A stretch of DNA of 64,000 nt from JASJBU01 sp963797085 (GTDB lineage Bacteria; Pseudomonadota; Gammaproteobacteria; Chromatiales; Chromatiaceae), in assembly GCA_963797085.1 (NCBI GenBank), contig CAWCOA010000004.1, forward strand, positions 186,001-250,000, in the 5' to 3' direction. Position 1 is the first letter of the stretch. Each line of letters starts with the position of its first letter. Below, piece after piece: positions 26,413 to 35,595 of this stretch. A program made the translations under genes and the position numbers. The notes beneath the pieces were generated by a model that searched no databases, was not told the DNA's origin, and worked only from the letters and a program-made list of their open reading frames with translations.

Positions 26413-27570
26413 ATGGGAATCAAGGCAAACCAATCTTTTCTGGGTGGAGTCATAAACTCAGCCTTAGAGATGTCGGATAGTTTTCCTATCTACCGAATAT
26501 ATAATCACGACATCATGCACTGCACCGCGGATGGAGTTGACGGTAATCACCTCTATTCGGCACGAGCCTTAGGCATGACAAATCCTGGTGATGTCATTCA
26601 ATTGCACCCGGCATTGCAAACTGACTGGACATACATCTGCGACCACTATGCCCGCATCGGGTTAACGCATGCAACAGAGGTTATTTGGAACACCGATTTG
26701 GGGCAATTGAGTCTCAACCAGGATTATCAGCCATCCGTATTCTTTTTTGGTGAAGAGGAAAATCGTGCACGCCAAAATCAACAATGGTCGAGCGTCGTCA
26801 ACTATATCAACTCAAAGAATAACTTCATTACGCTGGCTGAAAGCCTGGGTGTACCTATCCCTAAGACCTTGTGTTTCGAGCGTGTCGACAAGATAGACAA
26901 AGAGGCTATTGAGGCGTTTGGCTTTCCCTGCTACCTGAAAGCCGCCATCTCGGTGTCGGGTGTTGGAATCCATCGCTGTGAAAACATCGCCGAATTTAGC
27001 GCTGCAGTTGCCACATTCGATCCCGCCACTCCAGTGCAGGTTCAAGAAGAGGTGAAGACAGACTGCTTTTTGAATATGCAGTATGAGGCGGCTAATGGCC
27101 AATGCAGACGTCTCCTGACAACCGAGCAGATTCTTGATGGCCCGGCACATCAGGGTAACCGCTATCCAGCCAGAGCCACACCCTGGGACATCGTTGAACC
27201 CATGGCGGAATGGATGGCGGAGCGTGAGTTCAATGAGATCTTCGCATTCGATGTCGCAGTTATCGAAGAAAACAACACCAAGCGTTTTCTCGCCATCGAA
27301 TGCAACCCGCGTTTCAATGGTGCCTCCTACCCGACTGCCATCGCCTTGAAACTGGACATTCCTGAATGGGAGGCGCGTAATTTCAAGACCTGGCATAAAT
27401 CGCTTTCAGAAATCAATTTGCAGGGACTGGAGTACAGCGACAGCAGCGGAGAAGGCGTCATCATTGTCAATTGGGGTCCGGTCCAGGTGGGTAAAGTGAT
27501 GATCATGCTGGCAGGATCGGCCCGTACCCGAAATAAACTCGAGCTAGAGTTGCGTAAGCGTCTCTGGTAA
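26413..27570 (+). CDS. ATP-grasp family ligase, substrate unknown
   Basis: 385 residues. The central and C-terminal parts form an ATP-grasp fold: FPCYLKAAISVSGVGI supplies the ATP-binding Lys (about 176) and glycine-rich loop, QVQEEVKTDCF an adenine-pocket strand, IFAFDVAVIEE and FLAIECNPRFNG the Mg-binding Glu 296 and Asn 298. The N-terminal ~120 residues form a separate pre-domain. Such enzymes join a carboxylate to an amine via an acyl-phosphate. The start has CAGGAG eight bases upstream. The isoaspartyl peptidase gene follows 37 bp later and is probably co-transcribed, so the product may be a peptide or an aspartate-side-chain conjugate; this is inference. Confidence 0.82.
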   Translation: MGIKANQSFLGGVINSALEMSDSFPIYRIYNHDIMHCTADGVDGNHLYSARALGMTNPGDVIQLHPALQTDWTYICDHYARIGLTHATEVIWNTDLGQLSLNQDYQPSVFFFGEEENRARQNQQWSSVVNYINSKNNFITLAESLGVPIPKTLCFERVDKIDKEAIEAFGFPCYLKAAISVSGVGIHRCENIAEFSAAVATFDPATPVQVQEEVKTDCFLNMQYEAANGQCRRLLTTEQILDGPAHQGNRYPARATPWDIVEPMAEWMAEREFNEIFAFDVAVIEENNTKRFLAIECNPRFNGASYPTAIALKLDIPEWEARNFKTWHKSLSEINLQGLEYSDSSGEGVIIVNWGPVQVGKVMIMLAGSARTRNKLELELRKRLW

Positions 27571-27607
27571 CGTTAATGCTCTCTCGGCAGTTCACTTTAG
27601 GCAGCGA

Positions 27608-28543
27608 ATGGAAGATAGTTTTTCTCTCATGGTGCATGGCGGGGCAGGAGCACTTGATAATGTAAAGGACAACAAGACAGCACTCCGATATCTAGAAAGC
27701 ATCCGCAGCGTTCTGGAACATGGCAGGGACATACTCTCCCTCGGCGGCAGCGCTCTGGAAGCGGTTGAAACCTGTGCCTCGCTGCTGGAAGACGATCCGG
27801 TATTCAATGCGGGTTGTGGTTCTGTACTGAATGAAAACGGCAAGGTTGAGATGGATGCAGCCATCATGGATGGCACGGATCTAGCGGCTGGCGCCGTTGC
27901 GGCTATCAGTAATATCGCCAATCCCATTCAACTGGCGCGCCTGGTTATGGCAGAAAGTGAACATGTCATGCTCATCAGTGAGGGCGCCATGCGCTTCGCA
28001 CAGCACTGTGGCATGGTATTTACTCCAGACCACTATTTCTTCACCAAGGACCGCGTTGAGCAATTGGAAAAGGCCAGGCTGCAACACCGCATCATGTTAG
28101 ATCATGATGATGATCAAACCGATATGGAAGATCAGAAGTACGGCACCATTGGCGCTGTTGCCCGTGATTCAAAGGGTAATCTGGCAGCAGCCACCTCAAC
28201 AGGAGGCATAGTCAACAAACGCATGGGGCGCATTGGTGACTCCCCGATCGTGGGCGCCGGCTTGTATGCCGACAATGATACCTGTGCGGTTTCAGCCACG
28301 GGTTTCGGCGAAGATTTCATGCGCACCGTACTTGCCAAGACCATCTCGGACGTGATGGAGATGCGCGGAGGCGGGGCACGCCAGGCAGTTGAATATGGCA
28401 TCGACTATCTGCGACGCAAAGTCAGTGGGCGCGGTGGGGTGATTGTCGTCGACCGATTAGGCAATTGCGCCAGCGATTACACCACAAAAAAGATGATCCA
28501 CGGCTGGATAGAAAAAAGTGGTGAAACCAATGCCCGTTTCTGA
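27608..28543 (+). CDS. Isoaspartyl peptidase / L-asparaginase (Ntn hydrolase)
   Basis: 311 residues of the asparaginase-type Ntn-hydrolase family (EcAIII/IaaA), which cleaves beta-aspartyl dipeptides and asparagine after autoproteolysis. VHGGAGAL starts the alpha subunit, GCGSVLNENGKVEMDA is conserved, and KYGTIGAVARD holds the autocleavage nucleophile Thr 180, followed by STGG and the substrate-binding RIGDSPIVGAGLYAD region. The spacer before Thr 180 is acidic (DHDDDQTDMED). It is 37 bp behind the ATP-grasp gene. In other bacteria similar enzymes degrade cyanophycin-derived dipeptides; no cyanophycin synthetase is visible here. Confidence 0.88.
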   Translation: MEDSFSLMVHGGAGALDNVKDNKTALRYLESIRSVLEHGRDILSLGGSALEAVETCASLLEDDPVFNAGCGSVLNENGKVEMDAAIMDGTDLAAGAVAAISNIANPIQLARLVMAESEHVMLISEGAMRFAQHCGMVFTPDHYFFTKDRVEQLEKARLQHRIMLDHDDDQTDMEDQKYGTIGAVARDSKGNLAAATSTGGIVNKRMGRIGDSPIVGAGLYADNDTCAVSATGFGEDFMRTVLAKTISDVMEMRGGGARQAVEYGIDYLRRKVSGRGGVIVVDRLGNCASDYTTKKMIHGWIEKSGETNARF

Positions 28544-29116
28544 TCCCATTTAATGCTCAACCAGCAAACCCATGCCAATTCCTCAATAACATCATAGACC
28601 TGCAGTTTATACAATGGTCTGACGAATCATGGCTCAAACAGATAGAATTGAGGTCTATGACACACCATTTCCAGAGCCCCTGAACGCAGCGCAGGATTTT
28701 CTCACCCTGTTGATGGGAAATTTCGGGCAGCAGTAAATATACTGTTTCCCGGCTTCCCGGGTGGCTGTCACCATCCCACGGAGTCACTCTGATTCCTGAG
28801 CAATTCTGTCCACCGTACCCGGTTCAGCCGAAAAATTGCTTTGTCATGCTGATCCAGATTAGTATTTAGGCTACAACCATACTGTTTATGTCGTTTTCAA
28901 AACGACATCGATTATTCATCAGAAAATTTCTGCATCCCATACTCAAGTTCTATAGATGTTCGAAGTTTTTTAGTGAAAAATGGACTCTCTACATTGCTTG
29001 CAGAATGATTTGTACGGGGTGAACTGATACGGAAGCTGTATGGTAAAACAGAATTTGAACCGATCATGCAGGCAAAAGTTTCACGGGCAATCATATCCAA
29101 CGAAAGGTAAGATCCC
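28544..29116 (+). other. Intergenic region with palindromic operator-like site
   Basis: About 570 bases with no convincing gene. A minus-strand frame of 68 codons at its right end has no family match and overlaps the next ATG. The notable element is the palindrome listed separately, about 210 bp before the di-iron-protein gene. Confidence 0.45.
28888..28908. promoter_or_regulatory. 21-bp near-perfect palindrome, possible operator
   Basis: ATGTCGTTTT and AAAACGACAT are exact reverse complements around a single central C. The size and symmetry are those of a dimeric repressor site. No regulator gene is adjacent and no promoter hexamers were identified with confidence, so its target is a guess (the downstream di-iron/c-di-GMP pair). 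Confidence 0.5.
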
Positions 29117-29908
29117 ATGCCGCAAGCAGCTTTGAACAGCCTCCACAGCCATCAGACTGTGGAAAATGCCCCCATTCTGCTGTTACAGAAGGGGGATCAC
29201 CAGATTTATTGGCTCGGGATTCAAGAAGAAACCGTTTTCCGTTGCAATATCTACCTGATCGTTGACGGTGATCGTGCGATCCTTATCGATCCGGGCAATC
29301 GCAGCCTTTTTCCCAATGTACATAATGCCGCCAGGCATCTCCTCGGCGAGGACATGTCAATCACCGATATCGTGCTCTGCCACCAGGACCCTGACGTGGC
29401 AGCATCCATGGTTGATTGGCTGGGTATCAACCCATCCACGCAAATCATCACCAGTGCCCGAACCAATGTGCTCTTACCTCATTATGGTTACGATGGCTAC
29501 AAATTTTACGACATCAGTGAAAACCCGATCATGCGCTTGCCCTCTGGCGCTGTTCTGCACTTCATTGAGGCGCCTTTTCTACATTTTCCCGGTGCTTTCA
29601 CGACTTACGACACTACTACTCAGGCGCTGTTTTCAGGGGATATCTGGGCCGCACTGGATCTTGATTGGGAGTTGGTGGTGGATGACTTCGATGAACACAT
29701 CTCAAAAATGGACCTGTTTCACCTGGACTACATGGCCTGTAATCTGGCAGCACGCGGCTTCATCCGAAATCTTTCTGGTCTGAAGATAGAAAACATCCTA
29801 CCCCAGCACGGCTCTATCATTGCAGGGGAGAACGTCCCGCTGGCCCTGGATTATCTGCAAAACCTGCAATGCGGCCTGGATTTAATCTACGCCGATCTCC
29901 AGGATTAA
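29117..29908 (+). CDS. Metallo-beta-lactamase-fold di-iron protein, ODP-like oxygen sensor
   Basis: 263 residues of the flavodiiron-type MBL fold without a flavodoxin domain. Ligand candidates: His 89, Asp 91 and Asp 93 in CHQDPDVAAS, His 156 in LHFPG, Asp 175 in FSGDIW and His 231 in LPQHGS. The HxDxD first motif, rather than HxHxDH, is typical of di-iron (not zinc) MBL proteins. ODP-type relatives bind oxygen at the di-iron site and act as sensors in signalling systems. The next gene, 51 bp downstream on the same strand, is a PAS-GGDEF-EAL protein, so it probably senses oxygen to tune c-di-GMP. Confidence 0.85.
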   Translation: MPQAALNSLHSHQTVENAPILLLQKGDHQIYWLGIQEETVFRCNIYLIVDGDRAILIDPGNRSLFPNVHNAARHLLGEDMSITDIVLCHQDPDVAASMVDWLGINPSTQIITSARTNVLLPHYGYDGYKFYDISENPIMRLPSGAVLHFIEAPFLHFPGAFTTYDTTTQALFSGDIWAALDLDWELVVDDFDEHISKMDLFHLDYMACNLAARGFIRNLSGLKIENILPQHGSIIAGENVPLALDYLQNLQCGLDLIYADLQD

Positions 29909-29959
29909 AGGCCGAATCGGTTATTAGCGGCTATCTGAAGTCACTGACACAGAAATCTC

Positions 29960-31870
29960 ATGGACTACGAAAAAGAGTACAAACGACTGCAAGAGGCGCT
30001 CAATCAGAGCGACCATATCCGCCGTCAGTGGCAAACATCCCTCAAAGAACTGAAAAAGACCAAGTCGGAGCTGAAGAAGGCCCAGGAACACCTGGAAATC
30101 AAGGTTGAGGAAAGAACTGCCGAGCTCAAAGCCAGCAACAGGGCCCTGAAGGCAGAAATAGAGCATCGTAAACAGATCGAACTTTCGATGCGCAAGCTCT
30201 CCTTTGCCGTTGAACAAACCGGCAGTGTTATCATCATTACGAATCGCAAAGGCATCATCGAATATGTGAATCCACGCTTCACCGAAGTCACCGGATACGG
30301 ATTCGATGAGGCCAAGGGAAATAACCCTCGCATACTGAAATCCGGTGAAACCTCGATTGATACCTATCGAGAAATCTGGAAAAAAGTACTGACAGGGCAC
30401 CATTGGCGCGGCGAGGTTTTAAACCGACGCAAGGATGGCACAACCTACTGGAGCTATCTTTCCATATCGCCCATCGAAGATGAAGACGGAAACATTACAC
30501 ATCTGGTCGGGGTGAGTGAGGATGTGAGTGAACTCAAGGCGGCTCACGACCGTATGACCCGCATGGCCCTGTTCGACCCGTTGACTGAGCTGCCCAACCG
30601 CAGACTTCTGAAAGAGCATATCGACCAAGGGTTGAAAGAAAGCCTGCGCGAGGACAAACATCTGGTGCTACTATTCCTCGATCTTGATAACTTCAAGAAC
30701 ATCAATGACTCGCTTGGCCATGAATTGGGCGACCTGATGCTGAGGACCGTTGCCAACAGGCTGCGTACCGTGCTGCGTGAAAACGACATGGTGGCGCGCT
30801 TCGGTGGCGATGAATTTGTGGTTGTTCTCAAGGAGATCGCCGACCTGACTCGCGCCAAGCTGGTGGCTGAAAAGATAATGTCCGGCATCAGCAAACCAAT
30901 CAGCCTGAAAGGGCGCAAGGTACGCACCTCTGCAAGTATCGGTATCACCCTGGCGCCACAGGATGGGACAGATCCCGATATCCTGATCCGCAATGCAGAC
31001 CTTGCAATGTACAGGGCAAAATGTGAAGGACGCAACAACTATCAATTCTTCACCACATTGATGAACCAGGATGTGGCCAATCGGGTCACTGTCGAGCAGG
31101 AGCTAGCCCAAGCGATTGAAAACAATCAACTCAGGCTTTACCTTCAGCCAATTTATGAAACCCATAACTTGCGCATTGTCAGTGTAGAGGCTCTGCTGCG
31201 CTGGCAACACCCCGAGCAAGGTCTGTTACTGCCGAACAGTTTCATTGACATTGCAGAGGAATCCAATTTGATCGCCCAGGTTGGTGAATGGGTGATCCGT
31301 GAAGCTTGCCGCATAGTAGTTAAATTACGTAAACACGGACACCAACAGGTTTCTGTTGCAATTAATGTTTCCCAAAAGCAGTTTGCGGATCCCAGCTTCC
31401 CTAGTACCGTGAGTCGGATTTTGAAACAATCGGGTGTATCGGGCCATGCTCTAAACATTGAGGTTACCGAAACAACACTGATGCGTGACATCGATATGTT
31501 GATCGAAAACCTGAGCCGACTCAAACAGCAGGGAATCTCTATTTCTGTCGATGATTTCGGTACCGGCTACTCTTCTCTGAGTTATCTGAAACGCCTGCCC
31601 GTCGACATCATCAAAATTGACCGCAGCTTTGTCAGTGACATCGAACACGACCCAGACGACGCCGGGATTACAGAGGCGATTATCGCGATGGCGAAAAAAC
31701 TCCGTCTCAAGGTCATCGCCGAGGGTGTAGAGACTCAGGGACAACTTGATTTCCTGGTCGAAAACGGCTGCGACATGATTCAGGGTAACCTATTGGATCA
31801 TCCTGAAGCTGCAGCCACTTTTTTCAATAATCTCGGTCACTCTTCGGAAAGCGCTTCCAATAACCACTAA
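29960..31870 (+). CDS. PAS-GGDEF-EAL c-di-GMP synthase/phosphodiesterase
   Basis: 636 residues: an N-terminal coiled coil (about 1-70), a PAS domain (about 75-195, with the PAC-like GVSEDVSEL linker), a GGDEF domain with intact GGDEF at 282-286 and an EAL domain with EAL at 410-412. The EAL domain keeps EALLRW, SVAINVS, VTETTLM, DDFGTG, KIDRSF and EGVET, so both activities are possible. The usual terminal QGYLFSKP motif is altered to QGNLLDHP. No transmembrane segment: a cytoplasmic protein. It is in the same transcription unit as the di-iron protein. Confidence 0.9.
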   Translation: MDYEKEYKRLQEALNQSDHIRRQWQTSLKELKKTKSELKKAQEHLEIKVEERTAELKASNRALKAEIEHRKQIELSMRKLSFAVEQTGSVIIITNRKGIIEYVNPRFTEVTGYGFDEAKGNNPRILKSGETSIDTYREIWKKVLTGHHWRGEVLNRRKDGTTYWSYLSISPIEDEDGNITHLVGVSEDVSELKAAHDRMTRMALFDPLTELPNRRLLKEHIDQGLKESLREDKHLVLLFLDLDNFKNINDSLGHELGDLMLRTVANRLRTVLRENDMVARFGGDEFVVVLKEIADLTRAKLVAEKIMSGISKPISLKGRKVRTSASIGITLAPQDGTDPDILIRNADLAMYRAKCEGRNNYQFFTTLMNQDVANRVTVEQELAQAIENNQLRLYLQPIYETHNLRIVSVEALLRWQHPEQGLLLPNSFIDIAEESNLIAQVGEWVIREACRIVVKLRKHGHQQVSVAINVSQKQFADPSFPSTVSRILKQSGVSGHALNIEVTETTLMRDIDMLIENLSRLKQQGISISVDDFGTGYSSLSYLKRLPVDIIKIDRSFVSDIEHDPDDAGITEAIIAMAKKLRLKVIAEGVETQGQLDFLVENGCDMIQGNLLDHPEAAATFFNNLGHSSESASNNH

Positions 31871-31929
31871 GGCAACTCCGCAGGTGGGTAAAATTCACAG
31901 CAGCGAAATAGAAGGCGTCATCGGCCAGG

Positions 31930-32152
31930 TCACTTCAAAACCTTGCGTTTCTGTTCAAACTCCTGTTGTTCGATCTCACCCTTTGCATAGCGTTCCTTCA
32001 GGATATCCAGTGCAGACTTGGTATTGCTTTTCTGGACTGTTGCCGATCCCGGCAACCGCTTTAACAGCCCACACGATCCCCAGGATCAACAGGATCCAGA
32101 ACAACCACATGAAGCCGCCGCCAATACCCATTCCTATACCCTCGCCCATCAT
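31930..32152 (-). CDS. SHOCT-domain small membrane protein (frameshifted)
   Basis: A short protein whose first frame (from ATG at 32152) encodes a glycine-rich start and one membrane helix (GGGFMWLFWILLILGIVWAV). The C-terminal SHOCT motif (KSALDILKERYAKGEIEQQ, then EFEQKRKVL) appears in the next frame, so one extra base near 32050 seems present. AGGAG precedes the ATG. Such proteins accompany copper-resistance genes; it directly follows the Cu-ATPase and likely belongs to that operon. Confidence 0.75.
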
Positions 32153-32166
32153 GACTTATCTCCTGG

Positions 32167-34557
32167 TTAAATCTCTGTACGTTTGAGCCTGAGTGCATTA
32201 CCGATCACAGACACCGAGCTGAAACTCATGGCCGCCGCTGCAATCATCGGTGAGAGCAACAGACCAAATACGGGGTACAACACACCAGCCGCCACCGGCA
32301 CCCCCAATGAGTTGTAGATAAACGCGAAGAACAGATTCTGGCGGATGTTGCGCATGGTCGCCCGGCTCAGGCGTCGGGTGCGCACGATGCCGCGCAGATC
32401 ACCCTTGACCAGGGTCACACCGGCGCTTTCCATGGCCACATCAGTACCGGTACCCATAGCGATACCAACATGGGCCTGGGCCAGCGCCGGGGCATCGTTG
32501 ATACCGTCACCGGCCATCGCGACTATCCGACCAGCAGCTTGCAGTTTCTTAACGATCTCCGCTTTCTGGTCAGGCAGAACCTCGGCCTCCACCTGGTCGA
32601 TACCCAGATTGCCCGCAACGGCCTGTGCGGTCGCGCGGTTGTCACCGGTCAGCATGACGACTTGTATGCCCTCCTGGTGCAGATCCACAATCGCTTCAGA
32701 CGTGGACGCCTTGATAGGATCAGCCACACCGATCAGTCCGGCGGCCTTGCCATCAATGGCCACGAACATGACCGTTTGAGCCTCACCGCGACCGGTTTCA
32801 GCCAGTTGCGGCAGTTCACCTGAATCGACGAACAGGCTTTCCAACAGTTTAAGATTACCCAGTGCCACTGTTCGCCCGTCAACCTTTCCGATGACACCCT
32901 TGCCTGTGATGGATTGGAAACCATCGGTCGGTAACAGGGCAACATCCTTGTCCTGCGCACCGCGCACGATAGCCTCCGCCAGCGGGTGTTCGCTGGCCCG
33001 TTCCAGGCTGGCGCCCAGGCGTAGAATGTCCTGTTCCTTAAAGCCCTCGACTGCAATAATCGACACCAGTTGTGGCTTACCTTCCGTCAAGGTACCGGTC
33101 TTATCCACTACCAGGGTGTCAACCTTCTGCATGATCTCCAGCGCTTCGGCATTTTTGATCAGCACACCGGCCATGGCACCCTTGCCGGTCCCGACCATGA
33201 TGGACATGGGGGTGGCCAGGCCCAGTGCACAGGGACAGGCGATGATCAAAACCGCAACAGCGTTAATCACGGCATAGGCCAGGGCCGGTTCAGGCCCCCA
33301 GATCCACCAGACAATGAAGGTGATGACGGCAATCGCGATCACCGCCGGCACAAACCAACCGGCCACAACATCCACCAGTTTCTGGATCGGCGCACGGGAA
33401 CGCTGTGCTTCGGCCACCATCTGGACTATCTGTGACAGCAGCGTGTCTTTACCGACCTTTTCGGCGCTCATCAGCAGACTGCCGGTAGCGTTGACAGTTG
33501 CGCCGATCAGCTTTTCACCGGGCGTCTTTTCCACCGGAATAGGCTCGCCGGTGACCATGGATTCGTCCACATGGCTTTCGCCGTCCTCAACGATGCCGTC
33601 CACCGGAACCTTCTCACCGGGACGTACTCGCAGGATATCGCCCACCTTGACCTGCTGCATGGGGATATCCTCTTCGCTGCCATCTTTTCGCACAATTCGC
33701 GCCGTCTTGGGCGCCAGTCCCAACAACAGCTTGATGGCCGCATTGGTTTGACTGCGTGCACGCAACTCCAACACCTGCCCCAGCAGCACCAGGGCAGTAA
33801 TAACCGCAGCGGCCTCGAAGTAGACCGGCACCACACCCATTTCATTGAGTACCGAGGGCGGAAAAATACCGGGAAAAACCGTGCCCACCAGACTATAGGT
33901 CCAGGCCACCCCGACACCGAGTCCAATCAGGGTGAACATATTGAGATTGCGGGTAACCAATGACTGCCAGCAGCGCTCAAAGAAGATCCAGCCGCCCCAC
34001 AGTACCACGGGTGTAGCGAGGACCAGTTCAAACCACTGGCGGGTGTGAGGTTGGATAAATTGCGCCACTGTCTCCGGCCAGAACTCGGCTGCCATGGCGC
34101 TGAGAAACACCGGGATGGCGAGGAGTGTGCTAATCCAGAAACGCCGCGACATGATATCCAGCTCATGGGTATCCTCTTCCGCCTCTACGCTGCGCGGCTC
34201 CAGCGCCATGCCGCACTTGGGGCAGGCGCCAGGATGGTCCTGTATCACTTCCGGGTGCATTGGGCAGGTATAGCGTGTGTTGTGTCCAGCTGCTTTAACT
34301 CGTTCCCCGGCGGACTGTTCAGAGTGACATAGGTGAACGCTCTTTTTATCATGATCATGCCAAGCAGCCTGAGCCTTTCCATCAGCTTGCAGATAGCGGG
34401 ATGGGTCATCTGAAAATTTATTCTCACAGTCTTCGCTGCAAAAATGATAATCGACATCCGCATATTGGCAGTGAAATTCACAATTACCTGAGACTTCCAT
34501 GCCGCAGACCGGATCGGTATCTCTGTAGGATTCAAACCTCTTTACTGGATGTCCCAT
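32167..34557 (-). CDS. copA: Copper-exporting P1B-type ATPase with YHS and HMBD metal-binding domains
   Basis: Moves Cu(I) out of the cytoplasm using ATP. From the ATG at 34557 (GGAGG 5 nt upstream) the protein is 796 residues; an upstream in-frame ATG would add 18. The N-terminus lacks an HMA domain and instead has a YHS domain (DPVCGMEVSG, CSEDCENKF), then a heavy-metal-binding domain (YTCPMHPEV, CPKCGMALEP). The core has the membrane CPC motif ACPCALGLATP (about residue 441), the phosphorylation site DKTGTLTEGK (about 484), SEHPLAEAI, and GDGINDAPALA. It sits in a block of copper genes. Confidence 0.94.
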   Translation of the reverse strand: MGHPVKRFESYRDTDPVCGMEVSGNCEFHCQYADVDYHFCSEDCENKFSDDPSRYLQADGKAQAAWHDHDKKSVHLCHSEQSAGERVKAAGHNTRYTCPMHPEVIQDHPGACPKCGMALEPRSVEAEEDTHELDIMSRRFWISTLLAIPVFLSAMAAEFWPETVAQFIQPHTRQWFELVLATPVVLWGGWIFFERCWQSLVTRNLNMFTLIGLGVGVAWTYSLVGTVFPGIFPPSVLNEMGVVPVYFEAAAVITALVLLGQVLELRARSQTNAAIKLLLGLAPKTARIVRKDGSEEDIPMQQVKVGDILRVRPGEKVPVDGIVEDGESHVDESMVTGEPIPVEKTPGEKLIGATVNATGSLLMSAEKVGKDTLLSQIVQMVAEAQRSRAPIQKLVDVVAGWFVPAVIAIAVITFIVWWIWGPEPALAYAVINAVAVLIIACPCALGLATPMSIMVGTGKGAMAGVLIKNAEALEIMQKVDTLVVDKTGTLTEGKPQLVSIIAVEGFKEQDILRLGASLERASEHPLAEAIVRGAQDKDVALLPTDGFQSITGKGVIGKVDGRTVALGNLKLLESLFVDSGELPQLAETGRGEAQTVMFVAIDGKAAGLIGVADPIKASTSEAIVDLHQEGIQVVMLTGDNRATAQAVAGNLGIDQVEAEVLPDQKAEIVKKLQAAGRIVAMAGDGINDAPALAQAHVGIAMGTGTDVAMESAGVTLVKGDLRGIVRTRRLSRATMRNIRQNLFFAFIYNSLGVPVAAGVLYPVFGLLLSPMIAAAAMSFSSVSVIGNALRLKRTEI

Positions 34558-34629
34558 TGTTGCCTCCATACCCTGCAGGTTGCCGGTCATTTGGATTGAA
34601 AAGCTATACATGGTGATCTCCAGTTTTTT

Positions 34630-35061
34630 TCACTCAACTATGATGGTGATTTTGTCTGAATAGAGGGGTGGGTCCTGGGGTTCATGCTGTTCATCCCCCA
34701 ACAACAGTTGGAGGGTGTGTCGACCTGGGGCTAGTTCCAACAATGCCTCCGTCTCTCCCTGATCGAAATGGATATGCCGGGCATCCTGGGGAATAGCCTC
34801 ATCCAGGTCCGGCAACTGTTCCATGTCCACAAGCAGGTGATGATGGCCGGCCGTATGCCGGCGCTTGTCCTTGGTTCCCGCCGGAGTGATCCCAAAACCC
34901 TGGATGCCGAACTTGACCATGAACGGACTTTGCACCACGGCGCCCTCCTCCATTTCGATGAAATAGACCTTGGCATGCTGTGGCGGTGTATGGGCTATAG
35001 CCATGGTTGTTACCAGAAACATCGTCAGCGTTAAGACGATAGATAGGCTCTTGCTAAACAT
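34630..35061 (-). CDS. DUF4399 periplasmic protein
   Basis: 143 residues with a signal peptide (about 1-24). The mature part has the DUF4399 hallmarks: VYFIEMEEGAVVQSPFMVKFG, a histidine cluster HHHLLVD, and HIHFDQGETEALLELAPG. Function unknown; the repeated His residues and position between the Cu-ATPase and DUF411 protein suggest periplasmic metal handling. AGGAG lies 5 nt before the ATG, and the gene starts 8 bp after the DUF411 gene ends. Confidence 0.85.
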   Translation of the reverse strand: MFSKSLSIVLTLTMFLVTTMAIAHTPPQHAKVYFIEMEEGAVVQSPFMVKFGIQGFGITPAGTKDKRRHTAGHHHLLVDMEQLPDLDEAIPQDARHIHFDQGETEALLELAPGRHTLQLLLGDEQHEPQDPPLYSDKITIIVE

Positions 35062-35069
35062 GTCGACTC

Positions 35070-35564
35070 CTACTGATTCCGGCTGGCATAGACGGAGGTC
35101 TTGCCGTTTTTCTCAAAGGTCAGCACGTCATAGGCATCCTTCCTCGGGCCTTCCATACCCGGTGAGCCCATGGGCATGCCGGGCACGGCAAGACCTTTGA
35201 CTGCTGGTTTCTCTTTCAACAGGCGCGCAATTTCTTCAGCGGGGACGTGTCCTTCCACGATGTAGCCACCCACTTTCGCGGTATGACAGGATTGCAGGTG
35301 ACGCGGCACGCCCAGCTCCGACTTGATGGGATTCATATTACGCTCGTTATGCGCTTCTACTGTAAAACCGTTCTCCTCAAGATGACTGATCCAGTTCTTG
35401 CAGCAACCGCAGGTCGGACTTTTATAGACCACCACATCGGCTGCATTGGCGGGTTGCGCGATGAGCAGCATACTGCTGATTATCAGAGTGACCCCCATCA
35501 ACCAGACAGCCAGCTTTCCGACTATGGTTGATTGATTCGATTGACCAATATTTTTCTTTCTCAT
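35070..35564 (-). CDS. DUF411 periplasmic metal-binding protein
   Basis: 164 residues with an N-terminal signal or anchor segment (about 17-42). The DUF411 domain is thioredoxin-like and carries the cysteine motif YKSPTCGCCKNW, RHLQSCHTAKVGGYIVEGHVP and GLAVPGMPMGSPGME, the last methionine-rich like known copper-binding loops. AAAGGAG is 7 nt from the ATG. Family members are found in copper and other metal resistance clusters. Confidence 0.88.
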   Translation of the reverse strand: MRKKNIGQSNQSTIVGKLAVWLMGVTLIISSMLLIAQPANAADVVVYKSPTCGCCKNWISHLEENGFTVEAHNERNMNPIKSELGVPRHLQSCHTAKVGGYIVEGHVPAEEIARLLKEKPAVKGLAVPGMPMGSPGMEGPRKDAYDVLTFEKNGKTSVYASRNQ

Positions 35565-35595
35565 GGTTTAGCTCCTTTGAATTCAGTAACAGGTA

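Noticed and set aside
28912..29118. 68-codon minus-strand frame before the di-iron-protein gene
   Set aside because: No ribosome site or family; it overlaps the start of the next real gene.
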